This document shows positions 7,494-15,395 of a DNA stretch of 64,000 bases, piece by piece. Positions within the stretch are counted from its first letter, which is position 1, and the number at the start of each line of letters is the position of its first letter. Made by a program: the position numbers and the translations under genes. Source of the DNA: Paraflavisolibacter caeni. Its GTDB lineage: Bacteria; Bacteroidota; Bacteroidia; Chitinophagales; Chitinophagaceae. Location of the stretch: the NCBI RefSeq assembly GCF_025628885.1, contig NZ_JAOTIF010000019.1, positions 1 to 64,000 of the forward strand, read 5' to 3'. A model generated the notes under the pieces. The model ran no database searches and was not told the origin of the DNA. It was given only the letters and a program-made list of their open reading frames with translations.

Positions 7494-9710
7494 ATGGATA
7501 GGGGACACCGCCATCTCGCCGCTATTCTATTTACTGATATTGTAGGCTATACCGCCATGATGCAGCATGATGAACAGCTGGCAATGGAGGCTGTAAAACG
7601 CCATAAGAAAGTATTAGAGAAAAACGTGGCCGCCAATGAAGGTCAAGTGATGGATTATTACGGAGATGGCAGTTTAAGTATTTTTCGTAGTGCTAATGAT
7701 GCGGCCAAATGTGCTTTATATGTTCAGAAAGAATTACGGATACCTCCGGAGGTGCCTTTGCGGATCGGTTTACACATTGGGGAGATCATATTTGAAGAAG
7801 GCAATCCATTTGGTACAGGTGTTAATGTTGCTTCCCGCATTCAGTCGCTGGGTATAGCCAATTCTGTTTTATTCTCCAAAGAGATCTGCGATAAAATCAA
7901 GAGCAATCCCGAATTCAAGATCGTTCCTCTTGGTGTGTTTGAGTTTAAAAATGTAGAGGAACCAATGGAAGTGTATGCCCTTTCCAATGAAGGGCTTGTG
8001 GTGCCCTCCAAGGAAGAGATGATGAAAGAAGGGAAGCTGAAGAAGGAGGTGGGCCAGGAAAAAGTAACTTCCCTGAAGAAGGTGATCCTGGTAGCTTCTA
8101 TTGCTTTGTTGGTGATTTCTTCTCTTTTTTATGTGTATGCTCGTTTTATTTATAAGCCCCCTTTTCCCAATAAGGACAATTCTTTGGCTGTTCTCTATTT
8201 TAATAATATGAGTGGCGATCCAAGGGAGGAGTATTTCAGTGATGGCATTACTGAAGAGATCATTTCAAGGCTTTCTATGATCAAAGGGCTGCGGGTGAAA
8301 AGCCGCACTTCTGTGTTGGCCTATAAAGGGAAGGCCAAGAGTGTGAAAGAGATCGCAAAAGAACTTGGTGTTAAAAATATACTGGAGGGGAGCATCAGGA
8401 AACAAGGGAACCAGTTGCGGGTTACGGCGCAATTGATCAATGCTCAAACTGATGAAAATATATGGTCGTTCAGTTATGACGAACTTCTGCAGGATATTTT
8501 CCAAGTGCAATCGGATATTGCCCACGAGATTGCATCCAAGTTCCAGATCAAGTTATCCGATGCCACATCCAAGAAGCTGGAAACGCCATCGACCACCAGC
8601 ACAGAAGCTTATGACAAGTTTTTGAAAGCGATCAGTTTATCATTTGTAGAATGGGGGTTAGGAGGACCGCAAACGAACAGGCTAAAAGCTATTGAGTTAT
8701 TAAGGGAGGCAATCAAACTTGATCCTGATTTTTCTAATGCATACTCTTTGATGAGTACCAGTTTTGCCTATTATAGTTTTGATGCTGATAATCCCAAACG
8801 CTGGCTTGACTCGGCAGAAATACTGGCGCGGAAGTCTATTACGTTGAGGCCGGACCGGGAATACGGGTACAGTGCCCTGGCTTTTGTTTTTGAAAGCAGG
8901 GGCAACCTTGATGAGGCTTTAAAATGGCTGGATAAGGTTCATGAAATTGCGCCTTATTCGGCTGCTGGCTGGGCCAGTGCTATTTACCGGAGAAAGAAAG
9001 AATATGGCAAGGCTTACGAGTGGGTGATGAATGCCATTGAATATGATCCTTCAGAACCGCAGCATTACCTGGCCAAAGGATTTATCTTTTATGATTTAGG
9101 CTTGCTGGACTCCATGAAAAATTACATTGATGTTGCCATGGGTATAAAGCCGGAGTCGATAGATATAGAAAACTCAGCCTCCAACTATTACCTGCGTACC
9201 GGCAACCTGGAGGAATACAGGCGTGTCAACCGTTATAAGATGGCCAATGATGAAAAAGAGTTTAATTACCAGATGGCCATCTTCTACCTGTTTCAAAGGG
9301 ATTTTAAGACAGCTGATTCTTTATACCAAATTTCTTCGCATCCTGATGATATGGATGCCGGCCTTGCCAAACTCAGGTTGGGGCAAACAGAGCAGGGTAA
9401 GCAGTATCTTAACAAGTCCATTGAGCGCAGGTTGCGTTTTTTGGGCTTTGATGCTGTATGGCACAACTTTGACATCTGCCGGGCTTATGCAGCGATGGGG
9501 GATATGCGCTTTGTTGAATACTGGGAAAGGGCTGTAAAAAATGGCTGGCATGATTACCTTTTTATACTGCAGGATCCCTTCTTAGACAGCGTGAGAAATA
9601 ATCCTGAGTTTATCAGGTTAAAGAGAGAAGCAGAGCAAAGGAATGAGCAGTACAAGGCAGATTTAAGAGCGGCGATAGAAGCACGGGAGGGGAGGAAAGA
9701 TGATAGATGA
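7494..9710 (+). CDS. membrane class III nucleotidyl cyclase with TolB-like and TPR domains
   Basis: A 738-residue paralogue of the protein at 2826-4745 with the same order: cyclase domain (1-170), one membrane helix (VILVASIALLVISSLFYVYA, about 197-216), TolB-like domain (about 225-355), TPR region to the end. Metal Asp15 (FTDIVGYT) and Asp58 (YYGDG), plus Asn111 and Arg115, are kept. The Lys that selects adenine is Asp54 and the partner Asp is Thr108, so the product nucleotide is uncertain. The helix puts the cyclase inside the cell and the TolB/TPR half outside the inner membrane, suggesting sensing of an envelope signal. Its last residues (RKDDR) are encoded by an intergenic-type repeat. 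Confidence 0.9.
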   Translation: MDRGHRHLAAILFTDIVGYTAMMQHDEQLAMEAVKRHKKVLEKNVAANEGQVMDYYGDGSLSIFRSANDAAKCALYVQKELRIPPEVPLRIGLHIGEIIFEEGNPFGTGVNVASRIQSLGIANSVLFSKEICDKIKSNPEFKIVPLGVFEFKNVEEPMEVYALSNEGLVVPSKEEMMKEGKLKKEVGQEKVTSLKKVILVASIALLVISSLFYVYARFIYKPPFPNKDNSLAVLYFNNMSGDPREEYFSDGITEEIISRLSMIKGLRVKSRTSVLAYKGKAKSVKEIAKELGVKNILEGSIRKQGNQLRVTAQLINAQTDENIWSFSYDELLQDIFQVQSDIAHEIASKFQIKLSDATSKKLETPSTTSTEAYDKFLKAISLSFVEWGLGGPQTNRLKAIELLREAIKLDPDFSNAYSLMSTSFAYYSFDADNPKRWLDSAEILARKSITLRPDREYGYSALAFVFESRGNLDEALKWLDKVHEIAPYSAAGWASAIYRRKKEYGKAYEWVMNAIEYDPSEPQHYLAKGFIFYDLGLLDSMKNYIDVAMGIKPESIDIENSASNYYLRTGNLEEYRRVNRYKMANDEKEFNYQMAIFYLFQRDFKTADSLYQISSHPDDMDAGLAKLRLGQTEQGKQYLNKSIERRLRFLGFDAVWHNFDICRAYAAMGDMRFVEYWERAVKNGWHDYLFILQDPFLDSVRNNPEFIRLKREAEQRNEQYKADLRAAIEAREGRKDDR

Positions 9711-9720
9711 TAGATGGTAG
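9699..9720. repeat. GATGATAGATGATAGATGG repeat at the cyclase stop
   Basis: The repeat starts inside the cyclase gene and provides its last codons and the stop TGA; a second in-frame copy follows. The same motif ends the phosphatase-like gene near 36.67 kb. Confidence 0.75.
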
Positions 9721-9764
9721 AAGGGAACTGGCTGGGTGTGAGTAGGAGTAAAAGGGGTTAATGG

Positions 9765-10694
9765 GTGAGTAGTCATCATCAAAATACAGTTGATATTGGG
9801 TTTATGGGGGATGTGATGATAGGGCGGCTGGTGAATGACAGTATCCGTCGGCATGGTTATGCTTATCCCTGGGGAAACCTGTTGCCACATCTTCATTCGA
9901 CAGACCTGAATTTCATAAACCTGGAAACTACGTTTACGACCTGCGAAGATGCTGTTTTAAAGACCTTCAATTTTAAGTCGGACCCCGATCATGTAGCAGT
10001 ATTACATGAAGCGCGTATAGATGCTGTAACTATTGCCAATAATCATATCGGAGATTTCGGGATCCAGGGTATGATGGATACCATCGAGGTGTTAGACAAA
10101 GCTGGTATTCCGCATACAGGTGCTGGCATTAATGCAGCTGAAGCATCCCGCCCGGTTTATATTTCCTGTAATGACCTTCATATTGCATTTCTTGGGTGCA
10201 CTGATAATGAACCTTCCTGGTGTGCTATGGATGATTATCCTGGTATCAATTATGTTGAGGTTGGGAATATTAATAAGATCAGAGCCCAGATTGAGTCAAT
10301 CAGGCATGATGCTGACCTGGTTATTTTATCTATTCACTGGGGGCCTAATATGCGTGAGCGGCCATCGAAAAAATTTATTGAATTCGCCCACCAGATCATA
10401 GATGCAGGAGTTGATATCATTCATGGTCATAGTGCACATATTTTTCAAGGGATTGAGCGGTACAAGGAAGGATTGATCCTTTATGATACAGGTGACTTTA
10501 TTGATGACTATATGGTTGATCCCATATTGCGTAATGATCATTCTTTTTTGTTTTTATGTACAGCTGGGGCGCACAAGGTTTATGATCTCCGCCTGATTCC
10601 TGTTGTTATTTCTGATATGCAGGTAAATGTGGCGGAAGGAGAAGACCGGGAGTGGAGTGAAGGGAGAATGAAACGAATGACGAATGACAAGTGA
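9765..10694 (+). CDS. CapA-like metallophosphatase-fold protein
   Basis: A 309-residue PGA_cap-type protein. Motifs: DIGFMGDVMIGRLV at the N-terminus, FINLETTFT, AVTIANNHIGDFG (the NNH metal motif), VILSIHWGPNM, and IIHGHSAHIFQGIE (H-G-H-x-x-H). These match the calcineurin-like fold of CapA/PgsA proteins linked to polyglutamate capsules, but no capB or capC is nearby, so capsule synthesis is not supported. GTG 9765 is the likely start since no ATG precedes the first motif. There is no signal peptide. The C-terminus (RMKRMTNDK) is encoded by a GAATGACGAATGAC repeat. Confidence 0.82.
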   Translation: MSSHHQNTVDIGFMGDVMIGRLVNDSIRRHGYAYPWGNLLPHLHSTDLNFINLETTFTTCEDAVLKTFNFKSDPDHVAVLHEARIDAVTIANNHIGDFGIQGMMDTIEVLDKAGIPHTGAGINAAEASRPVYISCNDLHIAFLGCTDNEPSWCAMDDYPGINYVEVGNINKIRAQIESIRHDADLVILSIHWGPNMRERPSKKFIEFAHQIIDAGVDIIHGHSAHIFQGIERYKEGLILYDTGDFIDDYMVDPILRNDHSFLFLCTAGAHKVYDLRLIPVVISDMQVNVAEGEDREWSEGRMKRMTNDK

Positions 10695-10710
10695 CGAATG
10701 GGAGAGGGGA
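10675..10710. repeat. GAATGACGAATGAC repeat at the capA-like stop
   Basis: GAATGACGAATGAC (10676-10689) is followed by GTGACGAATGGGAGAGGGGA. The first part encodes the last four residues (T-N-D-K) and the stop of the CapA-like protein. Confidence 0.75.
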
Positions 10711-10780
10711 TGAGCAGGGCAAAGTGGGAAAAATATTGCCTAATGGTAAGGGGAGAGAAGGAAGGAGAGTGAATAATAAT

Positions 10781-10811
10781 AAAAACAGCGGTAGAGTTTA
10801 CCGCTGTTTTT
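10781..10811. terminator. intrinsic terminator hairpin, 13-bp perfect stem
   Basis: AAAAACAGCGGTA (10781-10793) pairs perfectly with TACCGCTGTTTTT (10799-10811) around the loop GAGTT. The A-tract/T-tract symmetry allows use in both directions. It would end the transcript of the CapA-like gene. Confidence 0.88.
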
Positions 10812-11301
10812 GAATGAATGAAGCATTCTGTAATTATGTTTGAAGTATTGCTGTTTAATTAATACTTCTATTGTTATAAGCCTCTCTCTATTAATTCTAA
10901 TACCCGCTATCCTGATAAAGCCTCGTTCATTAAAAGAGCCTGACTATTGGGATATGTCCTTTAGAATATATCCAATTTTCATTGGGTATTGATGTAATTA
11001 CAGAACGCCTGCAATTAATAAGTGCCGAAAAGCTGTTTTCACCTTTAAGCTCTAAATAACCGTTTCATAGTAGTGAAAACTTCTCACTGCCTTAAGCACT
11101 TTGTTTAATGATGCCCTCCTGCTTATTCACACCAACATTGTCTAAATAATCACTGCTCAGGGCTATTTTCATAAGGTTTCGAACTTTAAAGAGCTGTACA
11201 GATTTATTATGCTAAGCCAATCTAAATACTAAAATCAACTACACCATACCATAAATAAACAATTATGCCAAAAAAATGGGGAAGCTGAACCGTTCAAACT
11301 A
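10812..11301. other. gene-poor spacer
   Basis: About 490 bases with no ORF that looks protein-like on either strand. No strong hairpin, tRNA fold or repeat copy was seen apart from the repeat beginning at 11302. It is A+T-rich and could hold a promoter or a small RNA, but nothing specific can be supported. Confidence 0.5.
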
Positions 11302-11356
11302 CGAATGGTTCGAATCCGCCAGAGGCGGACAAGTTGCGATTGATGAATGGGGAGAG
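11302..11356. repeat. composite repeat with GAATCCGCCAGAGGCGGAC hairpin
   Basis: CGAATGGTTCGAATCCGCC AGA GGCGGACAAGTT... with TCCGCC (11315-11320) pairing to GGCGGA (11324-11329), then GATTGATGAATGGGGAGAGGGG. A near-identical composite lies at 56130-56184 and a diverged one at 28191-28231. Confidence 0.8.
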
Positions 11357-11360
11357 GGGC

Positions 11361-11381
11361 ATCCTGGAAGTTTGCCAGGAT
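11361..11381. terminator. possible hairpin terminator
   Basis: ATCCTGG (11361-11367) pairs with CCAGGAT (11375-11381) over a 7-base loop, just beyond the stop of the small minus-strand gene at 11390. The following T-tract is weak on either strand, so termination strength is doubtful. Confidence 0.4.
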
Positions 11382-11389
11382 CTTTATTG

Positions 11390-11635
11390 TTAATTGGATT
11401 GGTTTGTCCAAACTTCGAGCTCTACATTATACCCGATATCGAAATACCTGATGATTCTTGTAGATTGATATTTTCCTGTTGGCTGATGATCCTTGCCATC
11501 AGAAACGATTTGGAAATAATGTTGCTCTGTTTTTACAACCTTAAAGATGTTTTCGGTATGGAGAACAGATTTATCAATGTACCGAAGTTGGTCTCCTAAA
11601 CATACGTTCTGGCCGGGATGAAGGTGTTTCCACAT
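11390..11635 (-). CDS. small unknown protein
   Basis: An 81-residue protein with balanced amino-acid use (MWKHLHPGQNVCLGDQLRYIDKS...; then FKVVKTEQHYFQIVSDGK). It looks like a small beta-rich soluble domain: P-G-Q-x-V at the start and F-x-V-V-x-T-x-x-x-Y-F-Q-I-V resemble an SH3-like or KOW-like barrel, but this is only an impression. It is chosen over the overlapping plus-strand frame because that frame starts inside the intergenic repeat. No neighbours suggest a role. Confidence 0.5.
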   Translation of the reverse strand: MWKHLHPGQNVCLGDQLRYIDKSVLHTENIFKVVKTEQHYFQIVSDGKDHQPTGKYQSTRIIRYFDIGYNVELEVWTNQSN

Positions 11636-11784
11636 AGGACTTAATTTTTAGTTAAACATCAGGGTAAACGAATTTTAGTTGAAAATATATTATTGTGTAA
11701 TTGAAAAAAAATTACATAGCGAAAAAGTTGATTAAAGCCAAAAAAACTTTATAACAGATTAGGCGATAACTCTTAAAAAGGAAG

Positions 11785-11820
11785 TGGCGCCCGGACCGAA
11801 GTTGTTGCACCGGGGCGCCA
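11785..11820 (-). terminator. G+C-rich hairpin terminator
   Basis: TGGCGCCCGG pairs with CCGGGGCGCCA (one bulged base) over a ~15-base loop. Read on the minus strand the stem is followed by a CTTCCTTTTTAAG tract. It lies 10 bp beyond the stop of the gene at 11830. Confidence 0.72.
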
Positions 11821-11829
11821 GGTAATTAT

Positions 11830-12375
11830 TTAATCTGCAGTTGCGCCTTTTTCGCCGACGAACCATTGTTCTTTATTTTTGAACAGGACGTTGAATGTTG
11901 TCAGGGAGCCGTAGATGCGTGTGATGTATTGCTGGATGTTAACTTTTTCGTCGTCAGTCAGCTTTTTATGGGCGTTGATCTGTTGTTCTAAAACACGTAG
12001 CCTGTCGCGCAGCATTACAATTTTGTGGAAGAAGGCTTCGATAGGAATGTCTTTGGGTTTGAGTGATTTATCAGCAGGTTGCAAGATCATGGTGCCGCCC
12101 TGCCAGCGATCGCCAATGGATACTACTTCATTTACACCACCCCACAAGCGTAGAATTTTTAATAAGGATTTTTCTACTTCTGAATGTGTCTCAATTTCTT
12201 CTGTAACATTTTCAGGTATGATCTCTTCGAGGTTGGTATCGTTTTTATCAATCTCCTTCACTCCATGATAGATGAAAGAGATAAGGTAAGTAGCGTAGCG
12301 AACGCCTACAATAACGCCGGGGCCATATTGTGTATGTTGCAAACGGGTGCCGATGCCTAGGTTTAGTTGATCCAT
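11830..12375 (-). CDS. unknown protein with SH3-like N-terminus
   Basis: A 181-residue soluble protein. The first ~40 residues (IGTRLQHTQYGPGVIVGVRYATYLISF) look like the small SH3-like barrel found at the C-terminus of UvrD/CarD-type proteins (H-x-x-Y-G-x-G-V-I). The rest is helical, with VEKSLLKILRLWGGVNEVVSIGDRWQGG and a charged helix RDRLRVLEQQINAHKK. I recall similar proteins as conserved Bacteroidota unknowns; no function is assigned. It has its own terminator and stands apart from the next gene by ~55 bp. Confidence 0.78.
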   Translation of the reverse strand: MDQLNLGIGTRLQHTQYGPGVIVGVRYATYLISFIYHGVKEIDKNDTNLEEIIPENVTEEIETHSEVEKSLLKILRLWGGVNEVVSIGDRWQGGTMILQPADKSLKPKDIPIEAFFHKIVMLRDRLRVLEQQINAHKKLTDDEKVNIQQYITRIYGSLTTFNVLFKNKEQWFVGEKGATAD

Positions 12376-12429
12376 AAGAATGAGTTATTAAGGTGAAGAT
12401 GTCAAATGTAAAGAGCGAATGGTGAATGG

Positions 12430-13173
12430 TTAGTGTTGGGCGGTAGCTTTTTGTTTCATGAACATCTTGTATGATTCTTTGATGTATAACTGGAAGTCGT
12501 AGTCATTGCTATAAAGGGTGAATTCGTAAGTAGGCCGGTAGAGGGCCATGAACCTGTCCAATTCTTCGTCTGCCAAGTTTGTTAACCGGCGTACCAATGC
12601 TTTATTGAATCGGTGGTCGATGGATTTATCCTGTTCCTGTTGCAGCAGGCGTTCCTGGAAGCGTAACATGCTTTTATTTTTCCGGAACTGGAATGAGCGG
12701 ATCACTTCATCCAAATTAATGCCGGCACCTGTTTGCCCGATAGAAGTCATGTTTTCGAGATTGGGCCTCCTGTAGTCGAAAACTTTCGCATAGTCGAGCC
12801 GGTTTTGTATTGAATCCTGTTTGTAGTTGCGGGGTTGGACTTTTACTTCTTTTAAAACCGTGATCGCGACCTGTAATGAAATGTCGAACTGTGTGACATC
12901 AGCGATTTTGAGTACCGGGAATTTTATAGTGGGTTTGCCGAGATAAGAAAACCAAATAGAATCTTTTTCACCAACTGAAATGGAGTAATGGCCATTGGCA
13001 TCGGTAACTGTTCCGTTTCCGCTAGTGCTCATTACCGAAACTGATATCATAGGAAAGGAGCGGCTGCTATCGTAAACGGTTCCCTGAACTTTGTATTGTG
13101 CCTGTGCCTGACTGGCGATCAATAGGATGCAAGCACAACACAAAGTTTTAATATGTTTTATGAGTTGATTCAA
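12430..13173 (-). CDS. exported protein with carboxypeptidase-regulatory-like domain
   Basis: About 247 residues. TTG at 13173 gives a clean signal peptide (HIKTLCCACILLIASQAQAQ); the ATG at 13233 adds 20 residues with no homologue-like feature, so the TTG start is preferred but not certain. The mature N-terminus (YKVQGTVYDSSRSFPMISVSV, then GTVTDANGHYSISV) is the CarboxypepD-regulatory beta-sandwich that usually fronts TonB-dependent receptors, here without a plug or barrel. The C-terminal half is charged and helical. Such stand-alone proteins are common, unassigned envelope proteins of Bacteroidota. Confidence 0.78.
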   Translation of the reverse strand: MNQLIKHIKTLCCACILLIASQAQAQYKVQGTVYDSSRSFPMISVSVMSTSGNGTVTDANGHYSISVGEKDSIWFSYLGKPTIKFPVLKIADVTQFDISLQVAITVLKEVKVQPRNYKQDSIQNRLDYAKVFDYRRPNLENMTSIGQTGAGINLDEVIRSFQFRKNKSMLRFQERLLQQEQDKSIDHRFNKALVRRLTNLADEELDRFMALYRPTYEFTLYSNDYDFQLYIKESYKMFMKQKATAQH

Positions 13174-13245
13174 AAGACACTTTGTCGGGCAAGTAACGAA
13201 ACAAAATGCAAATGCAATGTAAAATGATGGCAAATGGATTGCGCC

Positions 13246-14547
13246 TTATTCTGTTAAGGCTGCATAGACAAGGGCTTTGAATTTCTCGTGGATGTCGGCC
13301 TGGCTGTTGGGGTATTTGTTCAGGAACAATTGGGCGACAATTTTTTCTTTGGGATCGATCCAATAAGTAGAACTGAACATGCCTCCCCAGAAGAATGAGC
13401 CTGGTGAAAGCGAGGATTTGCCGCTATTGGCTTCGGAAACCACTTCAAAGCCAAGGCCGAAGTAATTTCCCGAGTGGAAAGAAATTTGTCCGATCTGGTT
13501 GGAGGTCATCATGCGTATGGCGGCTTTGCTTAGAATGCGTTTTCCATTGAGTGAGCCGCCGTTTAAAAGCATTTGCATGAATAAGGCATAATCATAGGCT
13601 GTAGAAGAAAGTCCGACGCCGCCAGAATAGTAGGAGCCATTGTGTGCAGGGTAGTCTGTATAGAAATTCCCATTTAACTTATAAACAGCAGGCGCTTTTT
13701 GTAGTTTTTTGTCTGAGTCTTTGCTTTCTGTATATAAGGTTACCAGGCGGGCTCTTTTGGATGACGGCAGATAAAAATAGGTGTCCTTCATTCCCAGCGG
13801 TTCAAAAATGCGTGTGCGGAAGAATTGGTCCAGGCTCATACCGCTGACCACTTCGATCAAATAGCCCAGAACATCTGTATTAAGGCCATAAGTCCATTGT
13901 TCTCCAGGCTGGTGAAAGAGCGGCAGGCCTGCAAGGATCTTTATTTTATTACCCAGCACCATGGTATCTGCTACACCGATGCCGCCCACTACGCCAGCTT
14001 TGGCGTAAATCGCGTTCATTTTAGGATTGCCTATTTGGGCATAACCAATGCCAGATGTGTGTGTCAGCAGCTCACGGATCGATATCTCTTTTTTAGCCGG
14101 GATGGTTGTATAGGTAGTATCCCCTTCGTTGTACTTATCCAGCACTTTAGGATTTTTGAATTCAGGGATATATTTAGAAACAGGGTCATCCAGCAGCAGT
14201 TTGCCTTGTTCGTACAGCATCATCACACCGACGGAGGTGATAGCTTTTGTTTGGGATGCTATGCGGTAGATGGCATCCTTAGCAAGGGGCGTTTTGGTTT
14301 CGAGGTCGTTGTAGCCAATGCTTTTATGGTAGATGATTTTGCCATCCTTCATAACAAGTGCTGTAGCACCAGAGATCCATTGTTTGTCAACATACTCTTG
14401 TAATACTCTGTCAATCTGCGACAATCGTTCTACGGATACTCCCATAGAGGCTGGAGAAGCCGAAGGCAGTTGCCAATCTTTAACTGAGGTTTGTGCCTGT
14501 GAAGACAGGAACAAGATCAACAAGGAAAAAGCAAGGATTTTTCTCAT
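13246..14547 (-). CDS. serine hydrolase of the class C beta-lactamase/esterase family
   Basis: A 433-residue exported enzyme with signal peptide MRKILAFSLLILFLSSQAQ. The catalytic SxxK motif is ASQTKAITSVG (Ser about 99) and the YxN motif is WTYGLNTDVLGYL. C-terminal GGMFSSTYWIDPKEKI is the family's substitute for the KTG region. Members act as esterases or D-amino peptidases more often than as true beta-lactamases; substrate unknown. The product would work in the periplasm. It is 17 bp downstream of purN on the same strand. Confidence 0.9.
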   Translation of the reverse strand: MRKILAFSLLILFLSSQAQTSVKDWQLPSASPASMGVSVERLSQIDRVLQEYVDKQWISGATALVMKDGKIIYHKSIGYNDLETKTPLAKDAIYRIASQTKAITSVGVMMLYEQGKLLLDDPVSKYIPEFKNPKVLDKYNEGDTTYTTIPAKKEISIRELLTHTSGIGYAQIGNPKMNAIYAKAGVVGGIGVADTMVLGNKIKILAGLPLFHQPGEQWTYGLNTDVLGYLIEVVSGMSLDQFFRTRIFEPLGMKDTYFYLPSSKRARLVTLYTESKDSDKKLQKAPAVYKLNGNFYTDYPAHNGSYYSGGVGLSSTAYDYALFMQMLLNGGSLNGKRILSKAAIRMMTSNQIGQISFHSGNYFGLGFEVVSEANSGKSSLSPGSFFWGGMFSSTYWIDPKEKIVAQLFLNKYPNSQADIHEKFKALVYAALTE

Positions 14548-14564
14548 TTGTTATGATTTGGTCA

Positions 14565-15143
14565 CTAAGATAGGTTAGTCAGAAGTTCTTCTATGACGAC
14601 CGGATAATGTTTGTGTTCGAGGGCGTGAATCCTTTCTGCCAGCATTTCCGGTGTATCGAAAGGGTGTACGGGGCATTGGGCCTGGAAGATGATGTCGCCA
14701 TTATCATAATGTTCGTCCACATAATGAATGGTAATGCCACTTTCTGATTCTTTGGCATTGACCACAGCTTCATGGACAAAGCTGCCATACATTCCCTTTC
14801 CGCCATATTTAGGCAGCAGGGCGGGGTGTATATTAATAATGCGATTACGGTAAGCGTCTATCAATGCCTGGGGGATTTTCCATAAGAAGCCTGCCAGAAC
14901 GATGAAGTCAATTTTTTTTTCCAGTAGTACAGGCACATAGCCATCTTCCTTAAAGAAGCGTTCTTTATCTATTAATAATGTAGGAATGTTTTCTTTTTCG
15001 GCAATCCATAATACGCCTGCTGTAGGTTTATTAGAAACGACCAGTGCGACTTCAGCAGTTCCGTTGTTGGTATGGTGGAAATGTTCAATGATCTTTTGGG
15101 CGTTACTCCCTGCTCCGGATGCAAATATTGCGATTTTTTTCAT
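14565..15143 (-). CDS. purN: phosphoribosylglycinamide formyltransferase
   Basis: A 192-residue GAR transformylase that transfers a formyl group from 10-formyl-tetrahydrofolate to GAR in purine synthesis. Seen are the phosphate loop (FASGAGSNAQKII, about 8-20), the catalytic segment INIHPALLPKYGGKGMYG (Asn and His of the active site) and the Asp-containing motif YVDEHYDNGDII. The length is normal. No other purine gene is adjacent. It shares a strand and short spacing with the downstream serine hydrolase. Cytosolic. Confidence 0.93.
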   Translation of the reverse strand: MKKIAIFASGAGSNAQKIIEHFHHTNNGTAEVALVVSNKPTAGVLWIAEKENIPTLLIDKERFFKEDGYVPVLLEKKIDFIVLAGFLWKIPQALIDAYRNRIINIHPALLPKYGGKGMYGSFVHEAVVNAKESESGITIHYVDEHYDNGDIIFQAQCPVHPFDTPEMLAERIHALEHKHYPVVIEELLTNLS

Positions 15144-15322
15144 GTGAGAATAAATGTAGAAATATTACGATTTCAAGTATGAAAATGCCTGATCAGAATA
15201 ATTTATAGACATGATTTTCATCTGACCAAATTATGACAAACTTACGAGAGGGCCAGCAGGGAAAAGGTCAAAAATCTTCTGAAATGCAGGCTGGGCTTGG
15301 GTTAAAAAAATTTTAAGAGCCG

Positions 15323-15354
15323 TTGCTTTTTGTAAAATTCCTGTCATATTTTTG
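15323..15354 (+). promoter_or_regulatory. Bacteroidota-type promoter for the act operon
   Basis: TTG (15323-15325) and TATTTTTG (15347-15354) fit the TTG-N~20-TAnnTTTG consensus used by the primary sigma factor of Bacteroidota. The start codon of actA is 41 bp beyond the -7 box. Confidence 0.5.
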
Positions 15355-15395
15355 CACCCGATTTAGGAATTTTTCCACATTTTTAGCGAAGCATT

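Noticed and set aside
9765-10694. Capsule (polyglutamate) biosynthesis locus
   Set aside because: The CapA-like protein has no capB, capC or capD-like neighbour and no signal peptide.
11276-11599. 107-codon plus-strand frame
   Set aside because: It begins inside the composite repeat and runs antisense to a better-composed minus-strand frame; no protein-like pattern.
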